Notes under the pieces: generated by a model
Told to the model about the DNA's origin: nothing
Databases searched by the model: none
What the model saw: the letters and a program-made list of their open reading frames with translations, nothing else
Program-made: the position numbers and the translations under genes
Shown here: in pieces, positions 8,523-17,699 of the stretch
Layout of the letters: each line of letters begins with the position of its first letter
Numbering within the stretch: position 1 is the first letter of the stretch
Source of the DNA: Paenirhodobacter populi
GTDB taxonomy: Bacteria > Pseudomonadota > Alphaproteobacteria > Rhodobacterales > Rhodobacteraceae
Direction: 5' to 3'
Length of the DNA: 64,000 nucleotides
NCBI RefSeq assembly: GCF_004022215.1
Contig: NZ_SAUZ01000020.1
Location: 1-64,000, forward strand

Positions 8523-9598
8523 AGCAGATGCCCCGACTTGGCGGCCTTGGTCGCCAGATAGCCGGCGTTGAAATGGTTCAGCCCGACCTTCAGGGGCACG
8601 CGCTCCACCACCTCGATCCCGTGCGATTCCAGCATCCTGACCTTGGCCGGGTTGTTGGTCAGCAGCCGCACCCTGTCGAAGCCCAGCCGGCGCAGCAGCG
8701 CCGCCCCGATGCGGAAGTCGCGCTCGTCATCCTCGAAGCCCAGCCGGTGGTTTGCCTCGACCGTGTCGAAGCCCTGATCCTGCAGTGAATAGGCACGCAT
8801 CTTGTTGGCCAGCCCGATGCCGCGCCCCTCCTGATTGAGGTAGAGCAGAACCCCCGCGCCGTCGCGCCCCATGTGATCCAGCGCCGCATGCAGCTGCGGC
8901 CCGCAATCGCATTTGAGCGAGCCGAGGACGTCGCCCGTGAAACAGGCCGAATGCAGCCGCGCCAGCACCGGCTGCGCCCGGTCGGGGGCACCTATCTCGA
9001 CCGCGTAATGTTCCTCGCCGCCGTCATCGGGGCGAAAGATGTGGAGCCGCCCCTTTTCCGCCGCCCGCATCGGCACCCGCGCGGCGGAGACCGGCGCCAG
9101 AACGGTTTCCGCCGAAAGCTCGCGCAGCGCCTCATCGGCATCGAGGCAGGTCAGCCCCTCGGGCACCGGGCCGTCGAGCGGCACCAGAAGTGCGGCGGGC
9201 AGCAGATGCGCCGTCTTCGCCAGCGCGATCGCCGCGCGCGCCACCGTCGCATCGCCGCCGCGTTCCGAGGCAAGCGGCCCCTTCATCGGCACGCGCAGGT
9301 CATCCGCCGGATCGGCCAGCGCCTGAAGCCAGGCCAGATCCGCATCCTCCGGCACCCGGATGCGCGCCAGATCGTTGTCGTAGACCCGCGCCTTCAGCGT
9401 TTCCGCCCGCCACGAGGTCAGCACCAGCGTCAGCGGCCCAAGCCCGCGCAGCGCCGCCAGCCGGTCCGCGCCAAGCGTTTCCACCGCCACCGCCAGCGTC
9501 CGGCGCGACAGCACGACGGGCAGGCCGATCCGCAGATCGGCACGGGCGCGGTTCAGGCGCTCGATCGGGGTGGGGCCAAGGGGCGACAGCATATCCAT
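8519..9598 (-). CDS. ribA: GTP cyclohydrolase II with N-terminal extension
   Basis: The C-terminal half of this 359-residue protein is GTP cyclohydrolase II, the first step of riboflavin synthesis. The zinc ligands Cys219, Cys230 and Cys232 lie in [15 protein letters not shown]. They are followed by [19 protein letters not shown] and the GTP-contact segment [19 protein letters not shown]. The enzyme proper is about 195 residues in E. coli, so residues 1-170 form an extra domain. That domain is not a recognisable active DHBP synthase and may be the family seen at the N-terminus of some GTP cyclohydrolases. Start ATG 9598; a second ATG two codons later is possible. No FMN riboswitch is apparent upstream. 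Confidence 0.9.
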   Translation of the reverse strand: MDMLSPLGPTPIERLNRARADLRIGLPVVLSRRTLAVAVETLGADRLAALRGLGPLTLVLTSWRAETLKARVYDNDLARIRVPEDADLAWLQALADPADDLRVPMKGPLASERGGDATVARAAIALAKTAHLLPAALLVPLDGPVPEGLTCLDADEALRELSAETVLAPVSAARVPMRAAEKGRLHIFRPDDGGEEHYAVEIGAPDRAQPVLARLHSACFTGDVLGSLKCDCGPQLHAALDHMGRDGAGVLLYLNQEGRGIGLANKMRAYSLQDQGFDTVEANHRLGFEDDERDFRIGAALLRRLGFDRVRLLTNNPAKVRMLESHGIEVVERVPLKVGLNHFNAGYLATKAAKSGHLL

Positions 9599-9750
9599 GC
9601 GACACAGATAGCGAGGCCTGAAACAAATTGAAACACACAGCCGCTGTGCGACACGTCCGCGTGAGAAAGATTTCAGCCCCCTTGCCGCGGGCGTGATCCG
9701 GCCTCAGCTTTCACGCGAGACAGAGGACCACAAGAAACGGAGGCCCCGAG

Positions 9751-10437
9751 ATGGCTGGACTGAAGAAGATCCTTCTGGTGGACGACGAGGAAGACCTGCG
9801 CGAGGCGCTGGCCGAGCAGCTGACCGCCACCGACGAATTCGAGGTGTTCGAGGCGGGTTCGGGCGCCGAGGCGGTGGAAAAGGCCAAGTCGGGGCTTTAC
9901 GATATCGTCGTGCTGGATGTCGGCTTGCCCGACACCGACGGGCGCGAGCTGTGCAAGAAGCTGCGCAAGCTCGGGGTGAAATGCCCGGTGGTCATGCTGA
10001 CCGGCCACGATACCGATGCGGATACGATTCTTGGCCTCGATTCGGGGGCGAACGACTACATCACCAAGCCGTTCAAGTTCCCGGTGCTGCTGGCGCGGCT
10101 GCGCGCGCAACTGCGCACCCATGAACAATCCGAAGACGCGGTATTCCAGCTTGGGCCGTATACGTTCAAGCCGGCGATGAAGATGCTGATCGACGCCAAG
10201 GATCACAAGATCCGCCTGACCGAGAAGGAAACCAATATCCTGAAATTCCTGTATCGGGCGACGGATGGCGTGGTGGCGCGCGACGTACTGCTGCACGAGG
10301 TCTGGGGCTACAACGCGGGCGTGACGACGCATACGCTTGAAACCCATATCTACCGGCTGCGGCAGAAGATCGAACCAGATCCCGCCAATGCGCGGCTTCT
10401 GGTCACGGAATCGGGCGGCTACCGGCTGGTCGCCTGA
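9751..10437 (+). CDS. OmpR-family response regulator, CenR-like
   Basis: The 228-residue protein has an intact receiver domain: acidic pocket Asp11/Asp12, phosphoacceptor Asp56 in VVLDVGLPD, switch Thr in VMLTG and conserved Lys in ITKPF. A winged-helix output domain follows with LTEKETNILKFLYRA and the recognition helix TTHTLETHIYRLRQKIE. The sequence strongly resembles the alphaproteobacterial CenR regulator, an essential envelope-homeostasis regulator in Caulobacter and Rhodobacter; this assignment is from memory of the family, not a search. No histidine kinase is adjacent. RBS GGAGG lies 8 bases before ATG, and a terminator follows at 10469. It is divergent from ribA. Confidence 0.9.
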   Translation: MAGLKKILLVDDEEDLREALAEQLTATDEFEVFEAGSGAEAVEKAKSGLYDIVVLDVGLPDTDGRELCKKLRKLGVKCPVVMLTGHDTDADTILGLDSGANDYITKPFKFPVLLARLRAQLRTHEQSEDAVFQLGPYTFKPAMKMLIDAKDHKIRLTEKETNILKFLYRATDGVVARDVLLHEVWGYNAGVTTHTLETHIYRLRQKIEPDPANARLLVTESGGYRLVA

Positions 10438-10468
10438 CGCATTCCGCACTCACGGAAGAAGGCGAAGG

Positions 10469-10491
10469 GGCGGGGGAAACCCCGCCTTTTT
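10469..10491 (+). terminator. Rho-independent terminator after response regulator
   Basis: The stem GGCGGGG / CCCCGCC with a GAAA tetraloop is followed by TTTTT. It lies 32 bases after the stop and just before the convergent DUF3775 stop. Confidence 0.85.
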
Positions 10492-10496
10492 GCTGT

Positions 10497-10844
10497 TCAC
10501 ACGGAGCGGTCGAAATCTTCCTGAGCCTCGTCGAGCGTGATGCCCAGGGCGTTCAGTCCGTCTTCCAGATAATCGGCGAGCATCGGGATCCCCATCAGGT
10601 AATCCTCGGTCGGGGCCGAGGCCTCGGCCTTCGCGGTCTCGATCGCCTCGTCGATCTCCTCGGGCTCATAGGTCTCGCGACCGATCCACATCACGGCGGT
10701 CAGCGCGGCCTGTTCATCCTCGTTCAGCCCGGCGATGAAGGCGCGCAATTCGCGCCCCTGACCGGATCCGGGCACGTCCGCATCGAACTTGCGGGCGCGG
10801 ATGATGACATGGGCGATTTTCTCCGGGCTGATCGGCAGCGACAT
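10497..10844 (-). CDS. DUF3775 family protein
   Basis: The 115-residue acidic soluble protein has no signal peptide or membrane segment. It fits the DUF3775 family: MSLPISPEKIAHVIIRARKFDADV, then GREL-AFIAGLNEDEQAALTAVMWIGR, and a C-terminal YLMGIPMLADYLEDGLNALG. The function is unknown; homologues are widespread in Rhodobacteraceae. The ATG at 10844 is preceded by a near-perfect GAGGAGG site, which decides the start against longer frames. Convergent with the response regulator; a repeat copy lies upstream. Confidence 0.85.
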   Translation of the reverse strand: MSLPISPEKIAHVIIRARKFDADVPGSGQGRELRAFIAGLNEDEQAALTAVMWIGRETYEPEEIDEAIETAKAEASAPTEDYLMGIPMLADYLEDGLNALGITLDEAQEDFDRSV

Positions 10845-10937
10845 GGAAACCTCCTCTGGATAAGCAATGTTGCGCGGCCCGGGCGATTTGCGCAAGCGGC
10901 AATAACGAGGTTCCAAACTCCCCCGACGGCCCCTTCC

Positions 10938-11001
10938 CTTCATTCTTCCCAAAATATCCCGGGGGTGAATTGGCCAAAGGCCAAGAGGGGGCTGGCCCCC
11001 T
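10938..11001 (-). repeat. Intergenic two-hairpin repeat, copy 3 (complete, inverted)
   Basis: Reads on the minus strand as GGGGGCCAGCCCCC, TTGGCC-TTT-GGCCAA, then the CCCCCGGGATATTTTGGG core (note TTTTGGG rather than TTTATGG). It starts 18 bases downstream of the rmuC stop. Confidence 0.9.
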
Positions 11002-11019
11002 ACTTCCTCTCCGCCTGGC

Positions 11020-12156
11020 TCAGGGTTTCACCTGCATCAGCTTCGGCGGCGTTTCCGGGGCCAGTTCCTCGAAATCGAAATTGTCGAGCCGGTGGGCGCG
11101 CTTGCCCGCCTTTTCGGCCGAGATCTTGATTTCCTCGATGTCCTTCGCCGCCTGACCGAAATGCCGGTCCAGATTCGCCACTCGCGCGCCGAGCCGGTCG
11201 ACATCCTGATAGAGCGCCGCCAGTTCCTTGCGGATCGCACCCGCCTGTTCGCGCATCCTTGCATCCTTCAGCACCGCGCGCATCGTGTTCAGCACCGCCA
11301 TGCAGGTGGTGGGGGAGACGATCCAGACCTTGGCGGCAAAGCCCTCACGCACCAGTTCGGGGAAATTGGCGTGAAGCTCGGCATAGACCGCCTCGGAGGG
11401 CAGGAACATCAGCGCGCCATCGGCGGTCTCGCCCTCGATCAGGTAGCGGTCCGAAATGGCGCGGATATGGCTGCGCACGGCGATGCGCATCATCCGCTGC
11501 GCCTCGATCACCTGCGACTGGTTTTCGGCGCGGCGCAGGGCCTCGTAGGCCTCAAGCGGGAATTTGCTGTCGATGACGATGGGGCCGGGCGGGTTCGGCA
11601 GATGCACGAGGCAATCGGCGCGCCGCCCGTTCGACAGCGTCGCCTGCATCGTGTAGCTGTCGGCGGGCAGCGCCTTGAGCACGATGTCATGGAGCTGGAT
11701 TTCCCCGAACGCGCCGCGGGTCTGCTTGTTCGACAGGATGTCCTGCAGGCCCAGCACATTGCCCGACAGCTTCTCGATATTCGCCTGCGCCTTGTCGATG
11801 GCCTCCAGCCGCTGTTGCAGATCGCCCAGAGACCGCGCCGTGCGGGTGGCCGAGCCGTGCAGGCTTTCGACCATCTGCCGGTTCACCTGTCCGAGCCGTT
11901 GTTCCATCAGCGACAGCATCTTGGCCTGACTGGTCGCCTGCGCCTCGGACACGTGATGCAGGCCGCCCGCCATCTGCTGTTGCCCGTCGGACAGCGACTG
12001 CACCCTTTGGCCAAGCGCCACCAGCTGCGAGGTCAGCGGCACCACCGCCTGCGCCGAGCGCGCGGCCGACCGCAGCACGAGGATCAGCAGCACCACGATC
12101 AGCGCCACCACCGCAAGGCCGCCCAGAATCAGCGGATTGTTCAGATCAAGCTCCAT
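11020..12156 (-). CDS. rmuC: DNA recombination protein RmuC
   Basis: The 378-residue protein has one N-terminal membrane anchor (LILGGLAVVALIVVLLILVL, about residues 8-28). A long helical/coiled-coil stretch (about 40-150) follows, then the RmuC nuclease-like domain with LQDILSNKQTRGAFGEIQL, VIDSKFPLEAYEAL and GALMFLPSEAVYAELHANF. RmuC limits inversions at short inverted repeats in E. coli; its biochemistry is not settled. The ATG at 12156 overlaps the mutL stop as ATGA, so rmuC follows mutL in one unit. That pairing links two genome-stability functions. Longer in-frame starts would lie inside mutL. Confidence 0.93.
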   Translation of the reverse strand: MELDLNNPLILGGLAVVALIVVLLILVLRSAARSAQAVVPLTSQLVALGQRVQSLSDGQQQMAGGLHHVSEAQATSQAKMLSLMEQRLGQVNRQMVESLHGSATRTARSLGDLQQRLEAIDKAQANIEKLSGNVLGLQDILSNKQTRGAFGEIQLHDIVLKALPADSYTMQATLSNGRRADCLVHLPNPPGPIVIDSKFPLEAYEALRRAENQSQVIEAQRMMRIAVRSHIRAISDRYLIEGETADGALMFLPSEAVYAELHANFPELVREGFAAKVWIVSPTTCMAVLNTMRAVLKDARMREQAGAIRKELAALYQDVDRLGARVANLDRHFGQAAKDIEEIKISAEKAGKRAHRLDNFDFEELAPETPPKLMQVKP

Positions 12157-14033
12157 CACGTCCGCCCGAACAGCCGCTCGATATCGGCGAGCTTGAGTTC
12201 CACATAGGTCGGGCGGCCGTGGTTGCACTGGCCGGAATGGGGCGTCGCCTCCATCTCGCGCAACAATGCGTTCATTTCGTCGACCTGCATCCGCCGCCCC
12301 GACCGGACCGAGCCGTGGCAGGCCATGCGCGACAGAACCGCGTCGATCCGCGCCAGCACCAGCTGGCTGTCGCCAAGGTCGGCCAGTTCGTCCAGCACGT
12401 CGCGCAGCAGCGCGGCGGCGTTGATCTGTCCAAGGATCGCCGGGGTTTCGCGCACGGCGATGGCGGTGCCGCCGAAGGGCTCGATCGTCAGGCCAAGACG
12501 CGACAGCGCGTCGGCATGTTCCAGCAGCAGCGCGGCATCGCCCGCCGACAGATCGACGATTTCGGGGATCAGCAGCGCCTGCGCCGCGATGCCCCTGTCC
12601 GCCATCTGCCGTTTCAGCCGTTCATAGACCAGCCGCTCATGCGCGGCATGCTGATCGACGATGACCATCCCGGTTTCGGTCTGGGCGATGATGTAGTTTT
12701 CATGCACCTGCGCGCGGGCGGCGCCAAGCGGGGTGTGCTGTAGCTGCCGGTCCTCGGGGGGCGGGGCCTCGGCCCGGGCGCTTGGCGCCTGCCAGACGGG
12801 GGCGGCTTCGTCAAAGGCCGGGGCCTGCGCGGCGTAACTCGTGCGGATCGCGCCAAGGGACGGGCGGTCCATCTGATACACCCGCGGCGGCATGTCGAGT
12901 CGCGCCTGCGCGGGTTCCGGCTCCGGCCGGAAGGCGCCAAGCGTCGCCGTCGCCACGGTGGAAGAGGCCCGGTGCCCCGCCTGCGCCAGCGCATGGCGGA
13001 TCGCGGTGACGATCAGGCCGCGCGGGATGCCCGATTCGCGGAAACGGACCTCGGCCTTGGCGGGGTGGACGTTCACGTCCACGCGCTCGGTGTCGCAAGT
13101 CAGGAACAGCGCCGCCGCCGGATGCCGGTCGCGGCTGAGGAAATCCATATAGGCGGCCCGCAGCGCGCCGATCAGCATCTTGTCCCGCACCGGGCGGCCG
13201 TTGACGAACAGGAACTGCTCCACCGCCGCGCCGCGCGAATAGGTGGGCAGGGCCGCATAGCCGGTCAGGCGGATGCCCTCGCGGTCGGCGTCGATGGCCA
13301 CGGCATTGTCGGTGAAGTCACGCCCGAGGATGCGCGCCAGACGCCCCGCCAGCGCGCCGAACAATTCGCCCTGTTCGGCATCGGCGCGGAAAACCTCCCG
13401 TCCGTCACCACCGCCCGAAACGTCGCGCAGGGTGAAGCTGACATAGGGTTCCGCCATCGCCAGCCGCTTCACCACATCGGCGATGGCCTGCGCCTCGGCC
13501 CGGTCGGTGCGCATGAATTTCAGCCGCGCGGGGGTGGCAAAGAACAGGTCGCGCAGCTCGACCAGCGTGCCGCGGTTCAGCGCGGCGGGCTTCACCGGGC
13601 CGATGGCGCCCCCGGAAACCGAGATCTGCGCCGCCTCGAACCCCTCGGCGCGCGAGGTGATGACCAGCCGCCCCACCGCGCCAAGCGAGGGCAGCGCCTC
13701 GCCGCGAAAGCCGAAGGTATGGATGTTCAGCAGGTCCGATCCGTCGATCTTGGACGTGGCATGGCGCGACAGCGCCAGCGGCAGATCGGCATCCGTCATG
13801 CCGCAGCCGTCGTCGCGGATGCGGATCAGCGTCTTGCCGCCGTCGGCATAGGCGATTTCCACCCGCGTCGCGCCGGCATCGAGCGCGTTTTCCACCAGTT
13901 CCTTCACCGCCGAGGCGGGGCGTTCCACGACCTCGCCCGCCGCGATCCGGTTCGCCGCCGATTCGTCAAGCTGGCGGATGACCGGGCGGGACTGGGGCCG
14001 GGACTGGCCGATATTGGGGGGCTGTGCGTTCAT
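12156..14033 (-). CDS. mutL: DNA mismatch repair protein MutL
   Basis: The 625-residue protein has the GHKL ATPase domain: motif [12 protein letters not shown] (44-54), motif II DDGCGM and motif III GFRGEAL. The transducer domain follows with [11 protein letters not shown] and [14 protein letters not shown]. The C-terminus carries the endonuclease motif [12 protein letters not shown] and the metal-site segment [11 protein letters not shown], so this MutL probably nicks DNA itself, as expected outside the MutH-containing enterobacteria. The linker (about 320-430) is Ala/Pro rich. The ATG at 14033 ([13 protein letters not shown]) fits the family; the frame upstream lies within the M16 gene. Followed by rmuC with a four-base overlap. 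Confidence 0.95.
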   Translation of the reverse strand: MNAQPPNIGQSRPQSRPVIRQLDESAANRIAAGEVVERPASAVKELVENALDAGATRVEIAYADGGKTLIRIRDDGCGMTDADLPLALSRHATSKIDGSDLLNIHTFGFRGEALPSLGAVGRLVITSRAEGFEAAQISVSGGAIGPVKPAALNRGTLVELRDLFFATPARLKFMRTDRAEAQAIADVVKRLAMAEPYVSFTLRDVSGGGDGREVFRADAEQGELFGALAGRLARILGRDFTDNAVAIDADREGIRLTGYAALPTYSRGAAVEQFLFVNGRPVRDKMLIGALRAAYMDFLSRDRHPAAALFLTCDTERVDVNVHPAKAEVRFRESGIPRGLIVTAIRHALAQAGHRASSTVATATLGAFRPEPEPAQARLDMPPRVYQMDRPSLGAIRTSYAAQAPAFDEAAPVWQAPSARAEAPPPEDRQLQHTPLGAARAQVHENYIIAQTETGMVIVDQHAAHERLVYERLKRQMADRGIAAQALLIPEIVDLSAGDAALLLEHADALSRLGLTIEPFGGTAIAVRETPAILGQINAAALLRDVLDELADLGDSQLVLARIDAVLSRMACHGSVRSGRRMQVDEMNALLREMEATPHSGQCNHGRPTYVELKLADIERLFGRT

Positions 14034-14095
14034 GCTACCAGAGTTAGCACAGCCCCGCCGAAAGCCCAACAGATTCCGGGCGCTTTGTTCGTGGT

Positions 14096-15421
14096 TTATT
14101 CCAGGCCGACGGGCGTGCCCACGACGACGAAATGCAGCCCCGCCGGGTCCATCAGCCTTTTGGCGACGCGGGCCACGTCTTCCTTCGTCACCGCCTCCAC
14201 CTTGTCGTTGCGGGTGTCGATATAGTCGATGGGCATGCCGTTCAGCTGCATCCCGGCAAGGATGTCGGCGATGTTCGCATTGCCGTCGAAGCGCAGCGGA
14301 TAGGCGCCGGTCAGGTAGGTCTTGGCGTCGTCCAGTTCCTGATCCGTCACTTCGCCTGTCGCGGCCCTGGCCCATTCCTCCTGCGTGATCTTCACCGCCT
14401 CGGCGACCTTTTCATTGGCCGAGGCGAAGCTGCCCTGCCAAGTGTCCGACAGGTCGCGGCTGACGAGGTAGGTGTAGATCCCGTAGGTCAGGCCGCGCTT
14501 TTCCCGCACCTCGTCCATCAGGCGCGAGGAAAACCCGCCCGCGCCAAGGATCTGGTTCAGCACATAGGCCGGGAAGAAGTCTGGATCGTCCAGCGCGATG
14601 CCCTTCTGCCCGAAGATCACCACCGATTGCGGGCTGTCGAAGGGGACGACGGTGACCCCGCCGCCGAGCGTGGGCGCGACCGGTTCGGGCAGGGGGGCGC
14701 CGGTGTCGGGCAGATCGCCCAGCAGGCGGTCGAGCATCTCGCCCAACTGCTCGGGCGTGATGTCGCCCACGGCGGAAACCACCATCCGGTCCTTGGCCAT
14801 GACGCGGGCCTTGGCGTCGAACATGTCCTCGCGCGTCAGGGCCTTCACGCTGTCCGACGTGCCGTTCAGCGAGGAACCGTAGGGATGGTCGCCATAGGCG
14901 ATCTTGCGGAAGGTCTGCGTGGCCAGCGCGCCCGGATCCTTGGCGTCCGAGGCGATGATCGACAGCACCTGCCCGCGCACCCGGTCGACCGAGGCCTGAT
15001 CGAAATGCGGATCGGTCAGCGCGCCGCGCAGCAGATCCACCGCCTTGTCGCGGTTCTCGGTCAGCATCCGGGCGGACACGCTGAGCGTATCGTCATCGAC
15101 GTCAAAGCCGAACCGCGCCGCCAGCATTTCCTGCGCGGCGGCGAAGCCCTGACTGTCGTGATTGCCGGAGCCTTCCTCCAGCGTGGCGGTCATCAGGTTG
15201 ATCTCGCCGCGCTTGCCCGGCGCGTCGAGCGACGCCCCGCCGCGGAAGCGGATTTCCAGCGCGGTGAAGGGGATGTCATGCGCCTCGACCAGCCAGGCCC
15301 TGATCCCGCCGGGGGATGTGACCTCGCGGATGTCCAGCGCATGGGCGGGTATCGCCGCCATCAGCGCGACAAGCGCCATCGCAGCCAATCGGAGCGGGGT
15401 GCGGAGGACGGAACGGGTCAT
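14096..15421 (-). CDS. M16 family peptidase-like protein, non-catalytic partner
   Basis: The 441-residue precursor has a signal peptide ([28 protein letters not shown]) and the M16 fold. The inverted zinc motif HXXEH expected near residue 80 is absent: the segment reads [18 protein letters not shown]. Downstream M16 features are kept, such as [24 protein letters not shown]. This is the usual partner arrangement in which one subunit holds the zinc site and the other shapes the chamber. It overlaps the catalytic gene by four bases (ATGA at 15418-15421). Predicted to act in the periplasm with the product of the next gene upstream. Confidence 0.9.
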   Translation of the reverse strand: MTRSVLRTPLRLAAMALVALMAAIPAHALDIREVTSPGGIRAWLVEAHDIPFTALEIRFRGGASLDAPGKRGEINLMTATLEEGSGNHDSQGFAAAQEMLAARFGFDVDDDTLSVSARMLTENRDKAVDLLRGALTDPHFDQASVDRVRGQVLSIIASDAKDPGALATQTFRKIAYGDHPYGSSLNGTSDSVKALTREDMFDAKARVMAKDRMVVSAVGDITPEQLGEMLDRLLGDLPDTGAPLPEPVAPTLGGGVTVVPFDSPQSVVIFGQKGIALDDPDFFPAYVLNQILGAGGFSSRLMDEVREKRGLTYGIYTYLVSRDLSDTWQGSFASANEKVAEAVKITQEEWARAATGEVTDQELDDAKTYLTGAYPLRFDGNANIADILAGMQLNGMPIDYIDTRNDKVEAVTKEDVARVAKRLMDPAGLHFVVVGTPVGLE

Positions 15422-16803
15422 TGCACCACCTCCTGTCCGGCGGAGGCCGGAACCGCGGAGGCCGGAGCGGCCGGGTCCGATCTGTCCGGTTTCGTGATAT
15501 AACCGGTGACCGAAGCCGCCGGATTGAGAAGGCTTTTCGCCGCCGCCATCACGTCATCCTCCGTCACCGACATCAGGATATCGGGCCAGTCCTGCACATC
15601 CTCGATGCTGAAGCCCGAGGCCAGCGCCTCGCCGTAGCGGCGGGCAAGGCCCTGCGTGTTGTCCTGCTGGTAGATCTGGCCGGCGCGGACCTGCGCGCGG
15701 ATCCGCTCGAACTGGGCGGTGTCGATGCCTTCCTTGAGGAATTCGGCCAGCGCCGCGTCCAGCGCCTTTTCCGCATCCGGCAGCGACACATCCGGCGCCG
15801 GCATCAGCGAGATGGCGAAGGTCGTCTTGTCGATCGACATGCCGTCATAGGAGGTCGAGACATAGATCGCATCGCCCCGGTCGAACACCAGCTTGCGCGA
15901 CAGGACCGAGGTCTGCGCATTGCCGCCGAGGATCGCCGACAGCACCGTCAGCGCGGCCGCCTGTTTCTGGTCGCCGGGATTGCGCTCGGGTGCCAGATAG
16001 GTGCGGCTCAGATAGGGCTGCGCCACCCGATCGTCACGGAAGTCGAGCCGCCGGGCCGCAAGCTGCGGCGGTTCCTGCGGGCGCAGGCGCGGCGGAATGT
16101 CGGAGGAGGGTTCGAGCGGGCCATAATATTTCTCGGCCAGCGCCTTCACCTCATCCGGGGTGACGTCGCCCGCCACCACCAGAACCGCGTTGTTCGGTGC
16201 GTAAAAGCGGTTGTACCAGGCCAGCGCGTCGTCACGGGTCAGGCCCTCCATCTCCTGCCGCCAGCCGATGACCGGCGTGCCGTAGGGGCTGTTGAGGTAT
16301 TGTGCCGCGCGCGCCTGTTCGCCGTAAAGCGCGCCGGGATCGCTGTCGGTGCGTTGCGAGCGTTCTTCAAGGATCACCTCGCGTTCCGTCTTCCAGTCGT
16401 CGGGCGAGATCTGCAGATTCCGCATCCGGTCGGCTTCCATCTTCATCACCAGCTCCAGCCGGTCGGCGGCGATGCGCTGGAAATAGGCGGTGTAGTCGTA
16501 GGAGGTGAAGGCATTGTCCGACCCGCCATTGGCGGAGACGGTCTTGGACAGCTCGCCCGCCGCCATCGTGTCGGTGCCCTTGAACATCAGGTGTTCGAGG
16601 AAATGGGCGATGCCGGATTTGCCACGCTGTTCGTCCGCCGATCCGGTCTTGTACCAGACCATCTGGACGACGACGGGGGCGCGGTGATCCTCGATCACCA
16701 CGGTTTCAAGGCCGTTGGGGAGGGTGAAGTGGCTTACGGGATCGGCATGGGCCGAGCCGATGGCGAAGACCGCGAAAACGGCGGCAAGGGATGCGCGCAA
16801 CAT
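15418..16803 (-). CDS. M16 family zinc metallopeptidase, catalytic subunit
   Basis: The 461-residue precursor has a signal peptide (MLRASLAAVFAVFAIGSAHA) and an intact HXXEH motif, His67-Phe-Leu-Glu70-His71 in GIAHFLEHLMFKGT. The downstream glutamate of the zinc site lies in VILEERSQR. The C-terminal half repeats the M16 fold (LTVLSAILGG, ARRYGEALASGF). It is expected to form a heterodimer with the non-catalytic gene that follows it by a four-base overlap and to degrade peptides in the periplasm. Substrate unknown. RBS GAGGAAC precedes ATG 16803. The C-terminus is Ala/Pro rich. Confidence 0.92.
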   Translation of the reverse strand: MLRASLAAVFAVFAIGSAHADPVSHFTLPNGLETVVIEDHRAPVVVQMVWYKTGSADEQRGKSGIAHFLEHLMFKGTDTMAAGELSKTVSANGGSDNAFTSYDYTAYFQRIAADRLELVMKMEADRMRNLQISPDDWKTEREVILEERSQRTDSDPGALYGEQARAAQYLNSPYGTPVIGWRQEMEGLTRDDALAWYNRFYAPNNAVLVVAGDVTPDEVKALAEKYYGPLEPSSDIPPRLRPQEPPQLAARRLDFRDDRVAQPYLSRTYLAPERNPGDQKQAAALTVLSAILGGNAQTSVLSRKLVFDRGDAIYVSTSYDGMSIDKTTFAISLMPAPDVSLPDAEKALDAALAEFLKEGIDTAQFERIRAQVRAGQIYQQDNTQGLARRYGEALASGFSIEDVQDWPDILMSVTEDDVMAAAKSLLNPAASVTGYITKPDRSDPAAPASAVPASAGQEVVQ

Positions 16804-17016
16804 GGGTTCCTCGTTGGTTCGGCGGGACTTTGCCGGTGCGCGCGGAAATGCGCAACCTTCCGCATTGCGGGTGACGGGGAGTTGATGGGGGCGGAGCGCA
16901 TTTCGCGCCCCGGACCGGGATTGGTCCGACGGGAAAGGAAGAGGGCGGCTGACGCCGTTTTTGCCGTGTTTGCATGTCCGCAGGGGCGCCGGAAACCGGA
17001 ATCGCGAACGGATGGG

Positions 17017-17082
17017 GCGCAGGGGGCCAGCCCCCTCGGGCCTGCGGCCCTCACCCCCGGGATATTTATGGAAAAACGAAGG
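17017..17082 (+). repeat. Intergenic two-hairpin repeat, copy 4 (complete)
   Basis: Hairpin 1 is GGGGGC-CA-GCCCCC. Hairpin 2 is GGGCC-TGC-GGCCC, and the core CACCCCCGGGATATTTATGG follows. It lies 18 bases from the stop of the DUF3035 lipoprotein gene. About 50 bases upstream (from 16969) also resemble the region upstream of copy 6. Confidence 0.9.
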
Positions 17083-17100
17083 CAGCCAAGCGTTCCGCGG

Positions 17101-17631
17101 CTATTTCATGTCGTCCGGAGGCGGCGCGCCCGGCGTCTTGGCCCCGGCGGCGCGCCAGCGTTCCAGTTCCGCGGCCTGACCCAGAGCCATCGGCTGATAG
17201 GCGTCGAAATAGCTGTTGATCGAGAACATCCGTTCCAGCAGCCGCGGCTTGTGCCGGCGCCGGTATTCCAGATCCTCGGCCGCAAGCTGCGTGCGGATCG
17301 AGGCATCCGTGCCATGCCGCGAGGCTTGCGCGATCAGCGCGCCATCCGCCGCGGGTATCGCGCCCGTCGTGCCGGCGGGCCGCCCGCCAAGTGCCACGGT
17401 GGCATCGGCCACGGGCGTCGGGTCGGTCAGATTGGCGCCGCCCGGCGTGGGTGTCGGCAGTTCGGACAGATTCGTCGGCATCTGCAGGGGCTTGGTCGGC
17501 AGGATGCCGAATTCGTCCGGCCCGCCGGTCGAGCGCAGATGCATCAGCCTGGGCTCTCCGCCCCCGCCACAGGCCGCGACCAGCGCCGCAATCGCCACTG
17601 CGATCCCGAGCTTTCCGATTGTCGCGCGCAT
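17101..17631 (-). CDS. DUF3035 family lipoprotein (BamF-like candidate)
   Basis: The 176-residue product starts MRATIGKLGIAVAIAALVAACGGGG, a lipoprotein leader with lipobox VAAC. The mature protein contains the DUF3035 pattern PDEFGILPTKPLQMPTNLSELPTPTPGG and a C-terminal RLLERMFSINSYFDAYQPM segment. DUF3035 proteins have been linked by some annotation to a BAM-complex accessory lipoprotein (BamF) in alphaproteobacteria; I cannot confirm that here. The ATG at 17631 has a GGAG site 6 bases upstream, favouring it over the ATG at 17643. It lies downstream of lspA, which matures lipoproteins. Confidence 0.82.
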   Translation of the reverse strand: MRATIGKLGIAVAIAALVAACGGGGEPRLMHLRSTGGPDEFGILPTKPLQMPTNLSELPTPTPGGANLTDPTPVADATVALGGRPAGTTGAIPAADGALIAQASRHGTDASIRTQLAAEDLEYRRRHKPRLLERMFSINSYFDAYQPMALGQAAELERWRAAGAKTPGAPPPDDMK

Positions 17632-17699
17632 GGGCCACTCCATCACCGTTTCGCCCCCTCTTAGCCTATCGGCACGGCGGCGTCACGCCCCTTGGCGCA

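Noticed and set aside
9599-9750. FMN riboswitch upstream of ribA
   Set aside because: The 152-base gap lacks the conserved RFN-element segments and multi-branch pairing; nothing convincing is visible.
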